Assembly (NCBI RefSeq): GCF_001280085.1
Contig: NZ_LGED01000195.1
Location: 1-64,000 of the forward strand
Length of the DNA stretch: 64,000 nt
Direction: 5' to 3'
Source: Saccharothrix sp. NRRL B-16348
Lineage (GTDB): Bacteria > Actinomycetota > Actinomycetes > Mycobacteriales > Pseudonocardiaceae
Shown here: one piece after another, positions 1 through 7,637 of the stretch
Layout of the letters: each line of letters opens with the position of its first letter
Numbering within the stretch: position 1 is the first letter of the stretch
Program-made: the position numbers and the translations under genes
Notes under the pieces: generated by a model
What the model was told of the DNA's origin: nothing
What the model saw: the letters and a program-made list of their open reading frames with translations, nothing else
The model's database searches: none

Positions 1-151
1 GGGCGCCGACCGCCTCGGGGACGCGGTCGCGCTCACCGACGGCTACTCGGCCGCCTTCACCGGCGCCGCGCTGGTCGCCCTGGCCGCCGCCCTGCTGGCT
101 GCCTCCACCCTCCGCGGCCGGGTCGCCGAGCCGGTGGCGGTCGACGCTTGA
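1..151 (+). CDS. MFS drug-efflux transporter, C-terminal fragment
   Basis: The window opens inside this gene and only about 49 C-terminal residues are visible, ending at the TGA at 149-151. They read as a soluble turn (GADRLGDAVALTDGYSAAF) followed by one hydrophobic Ala/Leu-rich helix and a short basic tail. This is the usual end of 14-helix DHA2 (EmrB/QacA-type) proton-driven exporters in actinomycetes, where an AxTDGYxxAF motif precedes the last helix. Substrate cannot be told. Family assignment rests on this short tail only. Confidence 0.6.
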   Translation, partial: GADRLGDAVALTDGYSAAFTGAALVALAAALLAASTLRGRVAEPVAVDA

Positions 152-167
152 GGGCTGCGGTGATCAG

Positions 168-214
168 TACCCCGGCTGGGTATGCTACCTTCCCGTGCAT
201 ACCCAGCCGGGGTA
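168..214. promoter_or_regulatory. Perfect 18-bp inverted repeat, possible paired CsoR/CstR-type operator
   Basis: Arms at 168-185 and 197-214 are exact reverse complements with an 11-nt spacer. Each arm is itself a near-palindrome, TACCCCGGCTGGGTA. CsoR-family repressors (CsoR, CstR) bind sites with TACCC/GGGTA half-sites around a GC-rich centre, so this may be two such operators in opposite orientation. It lies between the MFS stop and the ferredoxin start. As RNA it would form a strong hairpin with no U-tract, so a terminator or leader structure is the alternative. Confidence 0.5.
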
Positions 215-253
215 TTGACCGTGACCGCTGGTTCACCGCTGCATGGAGATCAG

Positions 254-607
254 GTGCCCGAAACGAGCAAGTTGACCGTCTGCCGAGGCTGCTGCTGTGG
301 CACGGTCGAGAAGCACCCGGACGTCGACCACACAACACACCTGCGGAAGTTCCGGGAAGCCGTGGGACCCGACGCGGTCACCGTGGCCAACTGCCTCAGC
401 TCCTGCGAGTTCTCCAACGTCGTCGTGGTCCGGCCCGCCCGGGGCGCGGGCGCCCGGCCGGTGTGGCTGGGCGGGGTGCTCACCGACGAGGCGGTGGACC
501 ACGTCCTCGACTGGGTCGCCGCGGGCGGTCCGGGCCGGGCCGAGATGCCGCCCGGCCTGGTCGACCACCTGATCGACCGGCCGGCCGACGACAGCGCCGC
601 GAGCTGA
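254..607 (+). CDS. Thioredoxin-like [2Fe-2S] ferredoxin
   Basis: The 117-residue protein has an N-terminal cysteine cluster (VCRGCCCGT, about residues 9-17) and a second pair in NCLSSCEFSN (about residues 52-61). This is the arrangement of thioredoxin-fold [2Fe-2S] ferredoxins, which act as small electron carriers or sensors. GTG at 254 is chosen because GGAG precedes it at a good distance and the family homology starts there. An ATG at 182 in the same frame lies inside the inverted repeat and is unlikely. The redox partner is not evident. Its position behind the possible CsoR/CstR operator suggests metal- or sulfur-responsive expression, which is inference. Confidence 0.7.
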   Translation: MPETSKLTVCRGCCCGTVEKHPDVDHTTHLRKFREAVGPDAVTVANCLSSCEFSNVVVVRPARGAGARPVWLGGVLTDEAVDHVLDWVAAGGPGRAEMPPGLVDHLIDRPADDSAAS

Positions 608-633
608 CGCCCGCGGTCGCCGTCCGCCGGACG

Positions 634-1242
634 TCAGCCTGTCGGCAACAGGCCCTGCATCTCGGTGATCTCGGCCTGCTGTGCGTCGATGATCTGCTGC
701 GCGAGCTGCTTGGCCTCGGCGTTGGAGCCCTGCCGGAGCTCCGTGTTCGCCATGTCGATCGCGCCCTGGTGGTGCCTGATCATCATGCCCAGGAACATCC
801 GGTCGAAGTCGGCGTCCTTGGCCTGCTTCAGCTGGTCCAGCTCGGCGGCGCTCATGCCGGGCATGTCGGCGCCGTGGTCCATGCCCGGCATACCGGTGGT
901 GTGCACTTGGGCGCCCCAGCCGGTCAGCCAGCCGGTCAAGGTCTTGATCTCCGGGTCCTGCGCCTTCTCGATGCGTGACGCGAGGTCGAGCAACCGCGGG
1001 TTGGTGGTCCGGCCCTGGACGAGCTTCGCCATCTCGAGGGCGCCCTGGTGGTGGGGGATCATGCCCTGCGCGAACGCGACGTCCGCGTCGTTGTGCCCAC
1101 CGGACGGCGCGCCGGCGGCGGCGCTCGTCGTGCCGGTCGTGCTGCCCATGTCGTGGCCGGTGGAGTCGCTGCCGCACCCGGCGAGCACGAGTCCGGCGGT
1201 CAGGACGGCAAGCGCCGTCCCGACCAGGTTCTTCCTGGTCAT
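634..1242 (-). CDS. DUF305 family lipoprotein
   Basis: A 202-residue secreted lipoprotein. A signal peptide ends in a lipobox (LVLAGC), so the protein is tethered outside the membrane. Two DUF305 repeats follow, each with an HHQGAxxMA motif (GMIPHHQGALEMA and MIRHHQGAIDMA), joined by a Met/His-rich segment (GMPGMDHGADMPGM). DUF305 proteins adopt a ferritin-like helical fold and often sit beside copper-handling genes. The His/Met content fits Cu or Ag binding. The ATG at 1242 is preferred over one at 1293 because AGAGGA precedes it and the signal peptide starts there. The molecular role is not established. Confidence 0.8.
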   Translation of the reverse strand: MTRKNLVGTALAVLTAGLVLAGCGSDSTGHDMGSTTGTTSAAAGAPSGGHNDADVAFAQGMIPHHQGALEMAKLVQGRTTNPRLLDLASRIEKAQDPEIKTLTGWLTGWGAQVHTTGMPGMDHGADMPGMSAAELDQLKQAKDADFDRMFLGMMIRHHQGAIDMANTELRQGSNAEAKQLAQQIIDAQQAEITEMQGLLPTG

Positions 1243-1322
1243 GGATGTCCTCTGCGGTCTGGAAGTCGAGTCGGTCGCACGGCGTCGCGTCAACGTCCTC
1301 GAAGGACGTCACGCGCCGCCTG

Positions 1323-1709
1323 TCACAGCCGCAGGACGCAGAGGGTGGCGAGCCGCGCCGGAGCGCCGCCCGGTCTCGGGGGAGGTGACCGCGGCCGTGC
1401 CGACCGCTTGGCGACCGACGTGAGCCGCACGACGAAGCCGCCGCGGAAGAACGCGAGCAGCGCGAGCGCCAGACCGACACCGGCGGCGAGGATCGCCAGG
1501 CACAGGTGCAGCAAATCGTGCTGCTGCATCGGGCCGGGACCGGGCTCCTCGGACGCGCCGTGCGCACAGCAGTCGGCCACTGTGGCAACCGTGGCCTGCT
1601 CGTGCGTGCCCGGCTCGTGCGCGCCGAGGTGGTGCATCCCCACGACGGCGAACGCGACCGCCCACACCAAAGCCCATTGCGAGGCTCGGAGGCGGACGCG
1701 GCGCAGCAC
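1323..1709 (-). CDS. DUF6153 family small membrane protein
   Basis: The 128-residue protein has an N-terminal hydrophobic helix (about residues 11-27). A His/Cys/Met-containing extracytoplasmic segment (GMHHLGAHEPGTHEQ, then DCCAHGASEE and MQQHDLLHLC) leads into a second hydrophobic helix at about 68-90, followed by a basic Pro-rich tail. This matches small actinobacterial proteins annotated DUF6153, often found next to DUF305 genes. The thiol and His residues on the outer face suggest metal contact, but no function is known. GTG at 1709 is the assumed start, with no strong ribosome site. Confidence 0.6.
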   Translation of the reverse strand: MLRRVRLRASQWALVWAVAFAVVGMHHLGAHEPGTHEQATVATVADCCAHGASEEPGPGPMQQHDLLHLCLAILAAGVGLALALLAFFRGGFVVRLTSVAKRSARPRSPPPRPGGAPARLATLCVLRL

Positions 1710-1781
1710 GGCCCCATGCTACAAGCACCTACGATGACGGATCGTCGACCACGAAGTACACGGGAGTCCGGGGGGAGAACG

Positions 1782-2420
1782 GTGCGGCACGTGCGCGTGG
1801 TCGGCCTGGCCGTCGTGGTCGTGGCGCTCGCCGTCGCGGCCGCGGTCCTCGACCTGCCGGACCCCGACCAGCTCCGGAACTGGATCGACGGCAACGGCGC
1901 GTGGGCGCCGCTGGTGTTCTTCCTGGTGTGCGCGGTGGGTACGGCGGCGTTCTTCCCGAAACCGGTGCTGGCCACGGCGTCCGGCCTGCTGTTCGGCGTC
2001 CTGCCCGGACTCGTGGTCGCGGTGGCGGGCTTCACGGTGGGCGCGTTGATCGCCTTCGTCGTCGCACGCCTGCTGGGACGGCGGTCCGTGGCGCGGTGGC
2101 TGGGCTCGGGCAGGCTGAAGGTGCTCGACACGGTGTTCGCGCGCAACGGCCTGGCCGCCACGGTGGTGCTCCGCCTGCTCCCCGTGGTCCCGTTCGCGGT
2201 GTCCAACTACGGCGCGGGCGTCACCGCCGTCACACCGAAGTCCTTCGCCGCGGGCACCGCGCTCGGCTTGCTGCCGACCACCGCCCTGGCCGCGACCCTC
2301 GGTGACGCCGCGCTCGACCTCGGCTCACCCCGTGCGATCGCGGCCGGGGCGGCGTGGCTGGTGCTGGCCGTGGTCGGTGTCGTGTGGGGCAGGCACCTGC
2401 TCCGCCGGTCGAAGGGCTAG
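1782..2420 (+). CDS. TVP38/TMEM64 (VTT/DedA-like) family membrane protein
   Basis: A 212-residue integral membrane protein with about five hydrophobic segments. The VTT-domain signature is visible in FFPKPVLATASGLLFGVLPG (about residues 57-76) and, later, RLLPVVPFAVSNYGAG and LGLLPTTALAATLGD. Members are proposed lipid scramblases or membrane-homeostasis factors, and some actinobacterial members sit near metal-resistance genes. GTG at 1782 is chosen because GGGGGAGAAC sits just before it. An in-frame ATG at 1734 has no comparable site. It is divergent from the DUF6153 gene. Confidence 0.75.
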   Translation: MRHVRVVGLAVVVVALAVAAAVLDLPDPDQLRNWIDGNGAWAPLVFFLVCAVGTAAFFPKPVLATASGLLFGVLPGLVVAVAGFTVGALIAFVVARLLGRRSVARWLGSGRLKVLDTVFARNGLAATVVLRLLPVVPFAVSNYGAGVTAVTPKSFAAGTALGLLPTTALAATLGDAALDLGSPRAIAAGAAWLVLAVVGVVWGRHLLRRSKG

Positions 2421-2431
2421 TGCCGGCCAGG

Positions 2432-4441
2432 TCACCGGTCGAGCACGGCGCGTGCCAGGTCGTCGGCCACGACGTGCCGGTAGGGGTTGGTCGCCGGACC
2501 GGCCGCCGTCGGGTGCACCCGGTTGGTCAGCAGCAGCACGAAGGACCGGCTCGCCGGCTCGATGACCAGCGACGTCCCGGTGTAGCCGGTGTGACCCACC
2601 GTGTACGGCGTGGCGAGCATGCCCATGAACGCGGGCTTGTCGACATCCAGGCCGAGCCCGCGGTCGGCGCCGGGGATCGCCGCGTTCCAGTTCGTGGTCA
2701 TCGCCCGGACGCTGTCCGCCCGCAGGACGCGCCGGTCGCCGTGCCGCCCGCCGTTGAGCAGCATCTGAGCGAAGACGGCGAGGTCGCGCGCGGTGGAGAA
2801 GACGCCGGCGTGCCCTGCCGTGCCACCGAGGTACCAGGACGTGGAGTCGTGCACCTGGCCCCAGATCAGCCCGCGTGCGCCACCGGCGTACTGCGTCGGG
2901 GCGATGCGTGGTCGCAGGCTCTCCGGTGGGGTGAACATGGTGTCGCGCAGCCCCAGCGGCTCGCTGACCTCCGTCGCCACGAGGTCCGGCAGCGACCGGC
3001 CGGTGACCCGTTCCAGCACCTTGCCGACCACGATGAGGCTGAGGTCCGAGTAGACGTACCGCGTGCCCGGCGCCGACCGGAGCGCCACCGCGTAGACCGC
3101 GGCCAGCCGCTGCTCGACCGTCGGGTACGAGCCGAGCGCCAGCCCGGCGGGCAGCCCGGACGTGTGCGTCAGCAGCTGCCTGAGCGTGACGTCCTGCTTG
3201 CCGGTCTGGGCGAACTCGGGCAGGTACCGCGCGGCGGGCGCGTCCAGGTCGATCAGACCGCGCTCGACCAGCCGCAGCGCGACGACGGTGGTGAAGAGCT
3301 TCGAGATCGACGCCACGTCGAAGATGGTGTCCTCGCGCATCGGGATCCGCTGGTCGGGCGGCAGCTCGACGCCGTCGGGCCCGTAGCGCAACGCGTCTCC
3401 CACCGCCCCGTGGCGCGCGATCACGCCGTTGCGCGCGGCCAGCACCACGCCGCCGGGGAACGCCTGGGGCGTGGCCCGCACACCGGCCTCGACGTGGGGC
3501 ACCAGCCGGTCCACGTGCTCGGCGGCCAGCCCGGCCTGCCGCGCCGTGCCGTAGCGCAGGCGCTGGTCGGGAAGCGGCCTGTCCCAGGGGGAGCCGTGCC
3601 GTCGGGTGATGGTCAACTCGGCCACCACCGGCAGGTGGTCGGACGCGACGGTGGTGATCACCCGCGCCTCGCGCACCCGGGCCGGGTAGCCGGCGGCGAC
3701 GTAGTCGATGCGCTTGGTCGGCGCCGCCGCCGGGTAGGTCATGCCGGGTGACGACGGGTTCGCCAATGCCCACGCGTCGACCAGTTCCGTCCACAGTGGA
3801 GCGAGTTCGGGGGCGTCCGGCGCCGCGTTGAGGTCGCCGAGCAGCACTCGCGCGTCACCGCGGTCCTCGGCCAGCACGCGCAGCATGTCGGCGACCTGCG
3901 CCCGGCGCACCGCCGGATCGGCGCGGTAGTCCAGGTGGGTGTCGTAGACGTGCACGCGTTCACCGCGCACGTCCAGCTCGACCTCCGGGAACCCCGGCGC
4001 CGGCGCGGGCGTCGGGTTCGGCACCTGGGTGGACAGCCGGGTGATCGAGTGGTTGTGCGCCGCGACGATCGGGTGCCTGCTGAGCACCGCCACGCCGTAC
4101 TGCCGGCGCGGCTTGCCCGGCTCCGCCGGGTCCAGGTCGTAGATGGGCGCGAAGTAGACGTCCATGCCGACCGCGGCCGCCAGGTCCGACGCCTGGTCAC
4201 GCCACTCGCTGCGGGCCATCCAGTGGACGTCGACCTCCTGCAGCCCCACCACGTCGGCGCCGGACGCCGTGATGTCCGCGGCCACCCGCGCCAGGTCGAG
4301 CCGCCCGTCCACGCCGATGCCGGTGTGCACGTTGTAGGTCATCACGGTCAACGGCGGGTTCGCGGCGCCGTCCGGCTCGGCCGTCGCGGCCGGGGTCACG
4401 ACCAGCAGCACGCACAGGACGGCGGTCAGCAGTCGACGCAT
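2432..4441 (-). CDS. Secreted fusion: EEP-fold phosphatase/nuclease domain plus AmiE/PBP4*-like serine hydrolase
   Basis: The 669-residue protein has a signal peptide (1-21) and two catalytic domains. Residues about 30-280 form an endonuclease/exonuclease/phosphatase fold with TYNVHTG, GLQEVD, THLDYR, GDLNAAPD and SDHLPV motifs. Residues about 295-669 form a class C beta-lactamase-like serine hydrolase with SISK (Ser378, Lys381), YSD (464-466) and a late HTGYTG. The gene starts 4 nt after nagZ, so translation is probably coupled. In Bacillus subtilis, NagZ works with AmiE, a serine-hydrolase-family N-acetylmuramyl-L-alanine amidase, to rescue shed muropeptides. The pairing suggests the same amidase role here. 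The substrate of the EEP domain is unknown. Confidence 0.8.
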   Translation of the reverse strand: MRRLLTAVLCVLLVVTPAATAEPDGAANPPLTVMTYNVHTGIGVDGRLDLARVAADITASGADVVGLQEVDVHWMARSEWRDQASDLAAAVGMDVYFAPIYDLDPAEPGKPRRQYGVAVLSRHPIVAAHNHSITRLSTQVPNPTPAPAPGFPEVELDVRGERVHVYDTHLDYRADPAVRRAQVADMLRVLAEDRGDARVLLGDLNAAPDAPELAPLWTELVDAWALANPSSPGMTYPAAAPTKRIDYVAAGYPARVREARVITTVASDHLPVVAELTITRRHGSPWDRPLPDQRLRYGTARQAGLAAEHVDRLVPHVEAGVRATPQAFPGGVVLAARNGVIARHGAVGDALRYGPDGVELPPDQRIPMREDTIFDVASISKLFTTVVALRLVERGLIDLDAPAARYLPEFAQTGKQDVTLRQLLTHTSGLPAGLALGSYPTVEQRLAAVYAVALRSAPGTRYVYSDLSLIVVGKVLERVTGRSLPDLVATEVSEPLGLRDTMFTPPESLRPRIAPTQYAGGARGLIWGQVHDSTSWYLGGTAGHAGVFSTARDLAVFAQMLLNGGRHGDRRVLRADSVRAMTTNWNAAIPGADRGLGLDVDKPAFMGMLATPYTVGHTGYTGTSLVIEPASRSFVLLLTNRVHPTAAGPATNPYRHVVADDLARAVLDR

Positions 4442-4445
4442 CGGG

Positions 4446-6206
4446 TCAGCTCTCCCAGGTCAGGCCGTGGCCGAACGGGTGCAGCGCGGTCGGGGGATCG
4501 CCCGCGACCGGGATCGTGACGGGCAGCTTCCCGACCGGTGCGTGCTCCCCGTACAGCACCCGCACCGCCGACTCCACCGAGATGTCGGTGTACGAGTAGG
4601 TCGCGAGGTACGTCCGCGCCTCCGGGAAGTACGCGATGTCGTACGGGTCCCGCACCGCGATGACGACGACCGGTTTCCCGGTGGCCAGCAACGCCTTCAC
4701 CAGGTTCTGCTGCCCGACGTCGGTCCACGCCTTGTTCGTCGCGACGATCGTCAGGTCGGCCGCGCCCGCGCCGGCGACCGCCCGGTCGATCGTCGACTGG
4801 TTCGGGTTCGCGCCGGTGACCAGGGCGTTCGCCGTCGCCGAACGTCGGCCGACGGCGGCGGCGAACCGGTGCGGCACCGGGTCGGCGGTCGTGCCCCAGC
4901 CGGTGGTGAAGACGGCGGCCGGTGGCGTGCGCAGGGGCAGGATCTCGTTGCGCACGAGCGTCGTGGTCCGGTCCGTGATCCGCTGCGCGGCCTGCTTGTT
5001 CGGCGCGGTCCCGACGACGTCCGGCAGCTTGGCCGGGTCGACGAACCGGCCGCCGAACAGACCGCGCTTCGCCTTCATCCGCAGGATCCGGCGGACCGAC
5101 TGGTCGATGCGGCGTTCGGTGAGCTCGCCGCCGCGCACCGCCGCCAGCACCGCTTGGTACGCGAGGTCGATGTCCGGCGGCATCAGCAACTGGTCGACGC
5201 CCGCCTTCAGGGCCAGCACGGGCACGCGGTCGTCGCCGTACTTCTGCCGGACGCCGGCCATCCCGAGCGAGTCGGTGACCACCACGCCGTCGTAGCCCAG
5301 CCGGTCGCGCAGGACGCCCGTGATGATCGGCCGGGAGAGCGTGGCCGGATCGCCTGCCGGGTCCAGCGCGGGCACCACGATGTGCGCGGTCATGATCGAG
5401 TCGATGCCGGCCGCGATCGCGCGGCGGAACGGCGGCGCGTCCAGCCGTTCCCAGTCCTCGCGGCTGTGCCCGATCACCGGCAGGCCGGTGTGGCTGTCCA
5501 CGGCGGTGTCGCCGTGCCCGGGGAAGTGCTTGGCGGTGGCAGACACGCCACCCCGCTCGTAACCCCGGACCTGCGCCTCGACCAACCGGGCCGTCAGCTC
5601 CGGGTCCTCGGCGAACGAACGGACGCCGATCACCGGGTTGAGCGCGTTGACGTTGACGTCGGCGACCGGCGCGAAGTCCTGGTTGACGCCCATCGCGCGC
5701 AGTTCCCGGCCGGCGATGAGCGCTGCCTCGCCCGCCGCCTCGGGGTCGCGGGCCGCGCCGAGCGCCATGTTGCCGGGGAACGGCGTGACCGGCTCCCCGA
5801 TCCGCGACACCACGCCGTACTCCTGGTCGGTGCTCACCAGGGCGGGGATCGACGACACCCGCTGGATGCCGTTGGACAGCTCCGCGACCTGCGCCGGGTT
5901 GGCCGTGTTGCCGGACCACGCGAAGTAGATGATGCCGCCGAGGTGGTACTTCCGGATCAGCTGCTCGGCGTTGTCGACGCCGTGCTGCCGTCGGTTGGCG
6001 GCCACCGAGGCCGGGTCGGACGCGTCGACCGTCGCACCGTAGGCGTACGTGACGAACAGCTGACCGACCTTCTCCTCCAGGCTCATCCCGCGCAACGCGT
6101 CCGCCACCACGTCGCCCGGACCGGCCGCCGCCACCGCCGGCGCCGCGCTGACCAGCAGGGCCGACAACCCGACGAGCACGTGCCGCCTGTTGAGGATTTT
6201 CCTCAT
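4446..6206 (-). CDS. nagZ: Secreted GH3 beta-N-acetylglucosaminidase (NagZ type)
   Basis: The 586-residue protein starts with an Arg-rich signal peptide (cleavage near AVAAAG, about 28). The GH3 barrel carries the NagZ signature KHFPGHGDTAVDSH (about 226-239), which supplies the Asp/His acid-base pair. The nucleophile is Asp312 in VVTDSLGM. The C-terminal domain (about 390-586) is the second GH3 domain, as in the two-domain NagZ/YbbD of Bacillus. It removes GlcNAc from muropeptides. GGAG lies 6 nt before the ATG at 6206. Secretion plus coupling to the AmiE-like hydrolase implies extracellular salvage of peptidoglycan fragments rather than cytoplasmic recycling. Confidence 0.88.
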   Translation of the reverse strand: MRKILNRRHVLVGLSALLVSAAPAVAAAGPGDVVADALRGMSLEEKVGQLFVTYAYGATVDASDPASVAANRRQHGVDNAEQLIRKYHLGGIIYFAWSGNTANPAQVAELSNGIQRVSSIPALVSTDQEYGVVSRIGEPVTPFPGNMALGAARDPEAAGEAALIAGRELRAMGVNQDFAPVADVNVNALNPVIGVRSFAEDPELTARLVEAQVRGYERGGVSATAKHFPGHGDTAVDSHTGLPVIGHSREDWERLDAPPFRRAIAAGIDSIMTAHIVVPALDPAGDPATLSRPIITGVLRDRLGYDGVVVTDSLGMAGVRQKYGDDRVPVLALKAGVDQLLMPPDIDLAYQAVLAAVRGGELTERRIDQSVRRILRMKAKRGLFGGRFVDPAKLPDVVGTAPNKQAAQRITDRTTTLVRNEILPLRTPPAAVFTTGWGTTADPVPHRFAAAVGRRSATANALVTGANPNQSTIDRAVAGAGAADLTIVATNKAWTDVGQQNLVKALLATGKPVVVIAVRDPYDIAYFPEARTYLATYSYTDISVESAVRVLYGEHAPVGKLPVTIPVAGDPPTALHPFGHGLTWES

Positions 6207-6217
6207 GCGCACTCCTA

Positions 6218-6234
6218 CAGTGAGGAAATCACTG
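6218..6234. promoter_or_regulatory. Short inverted repeat upstream of nagZ
   Basis: CAGTGA and TCACTG flank a 5-nt GGAAA spacer, 11 nt upstream of the nagZ start codon. It could be an operator for an unlinked regulator of muropeptide use. The arms are only six bases and no regulator is adjacent. Confidence 0.3.
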
Positions 6235-6364
6235 ATGCCGGTCGAATGTACGCAGCCGCCGCCGCGGCGGCATCGGCCGTTCGGGGCATTGGCGGACCAT
6301 GCGCTTCGCCAGGATGCCGTCGGTACAGCGGCCCGCGACTGATGCCCGCTCCGCGAGGCGGCGG

Positions 6365-7174
6365 TCAGGTGGCGTCGCGGAACGCCCGCGAGGCGCCCGA
6401 CCGCGCGTAGGCGCCCGGTGCGGTGCCCAGCATCCGGCGGAAGTGCCGGGTCAGGTGGGACTGGTCGTAGAAGCCCACGGCCGGGGCGACCTCGGCCGGT
6501 GGCAGTCCGTCCAGCAGCAGGCGGCGGGCCAGGTCGACGCGGCGGCCCGTCAGGTAGCGGTGCGGGGGCAGGCCGAACTCGCGGGTGAACGCGCGGACCA
6601 GGCGTTCCGGGCCGGCGGCCAGCCGGGTGGCGGCGTCGGTCAGGGTGAGGCCGTCCGTCACGTGCGCGTCCAGCAGGTCCCGCAACGTGCGGGCCAGGCC
6701 CGGCTCCGCCTCCGGTGTCGACGGCGGGCGGCGGGTCAGGTGGGTGTGCAACCGGTCGCGGACCAGGGCCAGCCTGGACTCGGCCTCCCACTCGTCGCCG
6801 CCGTGCAGCACGCCGTGCAGCTGGTGCACCCGCAGGCGCAGCGCCGGGTCGGCGAACGCGGGGTGGTCGACGGCCGCGCCGACCAGGTCCGTGCCGAGGA
6901 CCGACGTGTCGAGGTAGAGGACCCGCTTGCGGAAGCCCTCGGGGGTGGCGTTGCGGCCGTCGTGCGGCACGTGCGGCGGCAGCAGGGTGACCGACGCGGG
7001 CAGGGCTCCGTGCTCGCGGTGGTCCAGACCGTAGGTCACCGTGCCGGTGTCGACCAGCAGCAGCGTCCACGCGTCGTGCGTGTGCGCTGGGTAGGCGTGG
7101 TCGGTGAAGCGCGCGTGCAGCACCTCGACGATGCCCGGCACGGCGGGCCGCCACGCGGCGATCTCGGGGCCCAC
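6365..7174 (-). CDS. AraC family transcriptional regulator
   Basis: A regulator of about 269 residues. The N-terminal half is a cupin-like AraC sensing domain (HARFTDHAYPAHTHDAW, then LLPPHVPHDG). The C-terminal two-helix-turn-helix domain is clear in LTLTDAATRLAAGPERLVRAF and in PAVGFYDQSHLTRHFRRMLG, about residues 175-260. The ligand is unknown. GTG at 7174 is taken as the start, and TTG at 7189 is equally possible because neither has a strong ribosome site. It is divergent from the DUF2000 gene with only about 45 bp between starts, so it probably controls that gene and itself. Confidence 0.8.
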   Translation of the reverse strand: MGPEIAAWRPAVPGIVEVLHARFTDHAYPAHTHDAWTLLLVDTGTVTYGLDHREHGALPASVTLLPPHVPHDGRNATPEGFRKRVLYLDTSVLGTDLVGAAVDHPAFADPALRLRVHQLHGVLHGGDEWEAESRLALVRDRLHTHLTRRPPSTPEAEPGLARTLRDLLDAHVTDGLTLTDAATRLAAGPERLVRAFTREFGLPPHRYLTGRRVDLARRLLLDGLPPAEVAPAVGFYDQSHLTRHFRRMLGTAPGAYARSGASRAFRDAT

Positions 7175-7217
7175 GTCAAGAACGTACAAGACCGTGCCGG
7201 TCGGTTCGGGCGACGGT

Positions 7218-7637
7218 GTGCGGGTGGAACGATTCGAGACGAAGTTCGCCGTCCTGCTCCGCGACGACCTGGTGCCGTGGCAGGCGTTGAACGTGACCGC
7301 CTTCCTGGCCGGCGCCCTGACCGCGGCCGTCCCCGAGGCCGTCGGCGAACCGTACGAGGACGCGGACGGCACCAAGTACCTGCCGATGCTGGGCCAACCG
7401 GTGCTCGTCCTGACCGGCGGCAAGGAACTGCTGACCACCGCGCACGCCAAGGTCGTCACCCGGGGACTGGCGCTGGCGGTGTTCACCTCCGACCTGTTCG
7501 CCACGGGCAACGACGTGGACAACCGCGCCGCCGTCCGCGCCGTGCCACGCAACGCCCTGGACCTCGTGGGCATCGGCGTGCACGGCCCGCGCAACGCGGT
7601 GGACAAAGCCCTCAAGGGCGCGCGGATGCACCCGTAG
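7218..7637 (+). CDS. DUF2000 family protein
   Basis: The protein of about 139 residues begins VERFETKFAVLLRDDLVPWQ and continues NVTAFLAGAL, the standard DUF2000 opening. KYLPMLGQPVLVLTG and a late LDLVGIGVHGPRNAVDKALKG segment are also typical. Members are small cytoplasmic proteins with a peptidyl-tRNA-hydrolase-like fold and no settled function. GTG at 7218 or 7224 is the start, and no ribosome site is seen, so the transcript may be leaderless. Its 3' end overlaps the convergent gene at 7612 by 26 bp. Confidence 0.7.
   Translation: MRVERFETKFAVLLRDDLVPWQALNVTAFLAGALTAAVPEAVGEPYEDADGTKYLPMLGQPVLVLTGGKELLTTAHAKVVTRGLALAVFTSDLFATGNDVDNRAAVRAVPRNALDLVGIGVHGPRNAVDKALKGARMHP

Noticed and set aside
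233..2206. Long minus-strand open frame of 657 codons
   Set aside because: It lies antisense to the ferredoxin and TVP38 genes and out of frame with the DUF305 gene, with Arg/Pro/Ala-rich composition. It is a GC-driven shadow.
6192..6204. Small hairpin GAGGA-TTT-TCCTC at the nagZ start
   Set aside because: It is only 5 bp of stem within codons for the signal peptide and probably chance.
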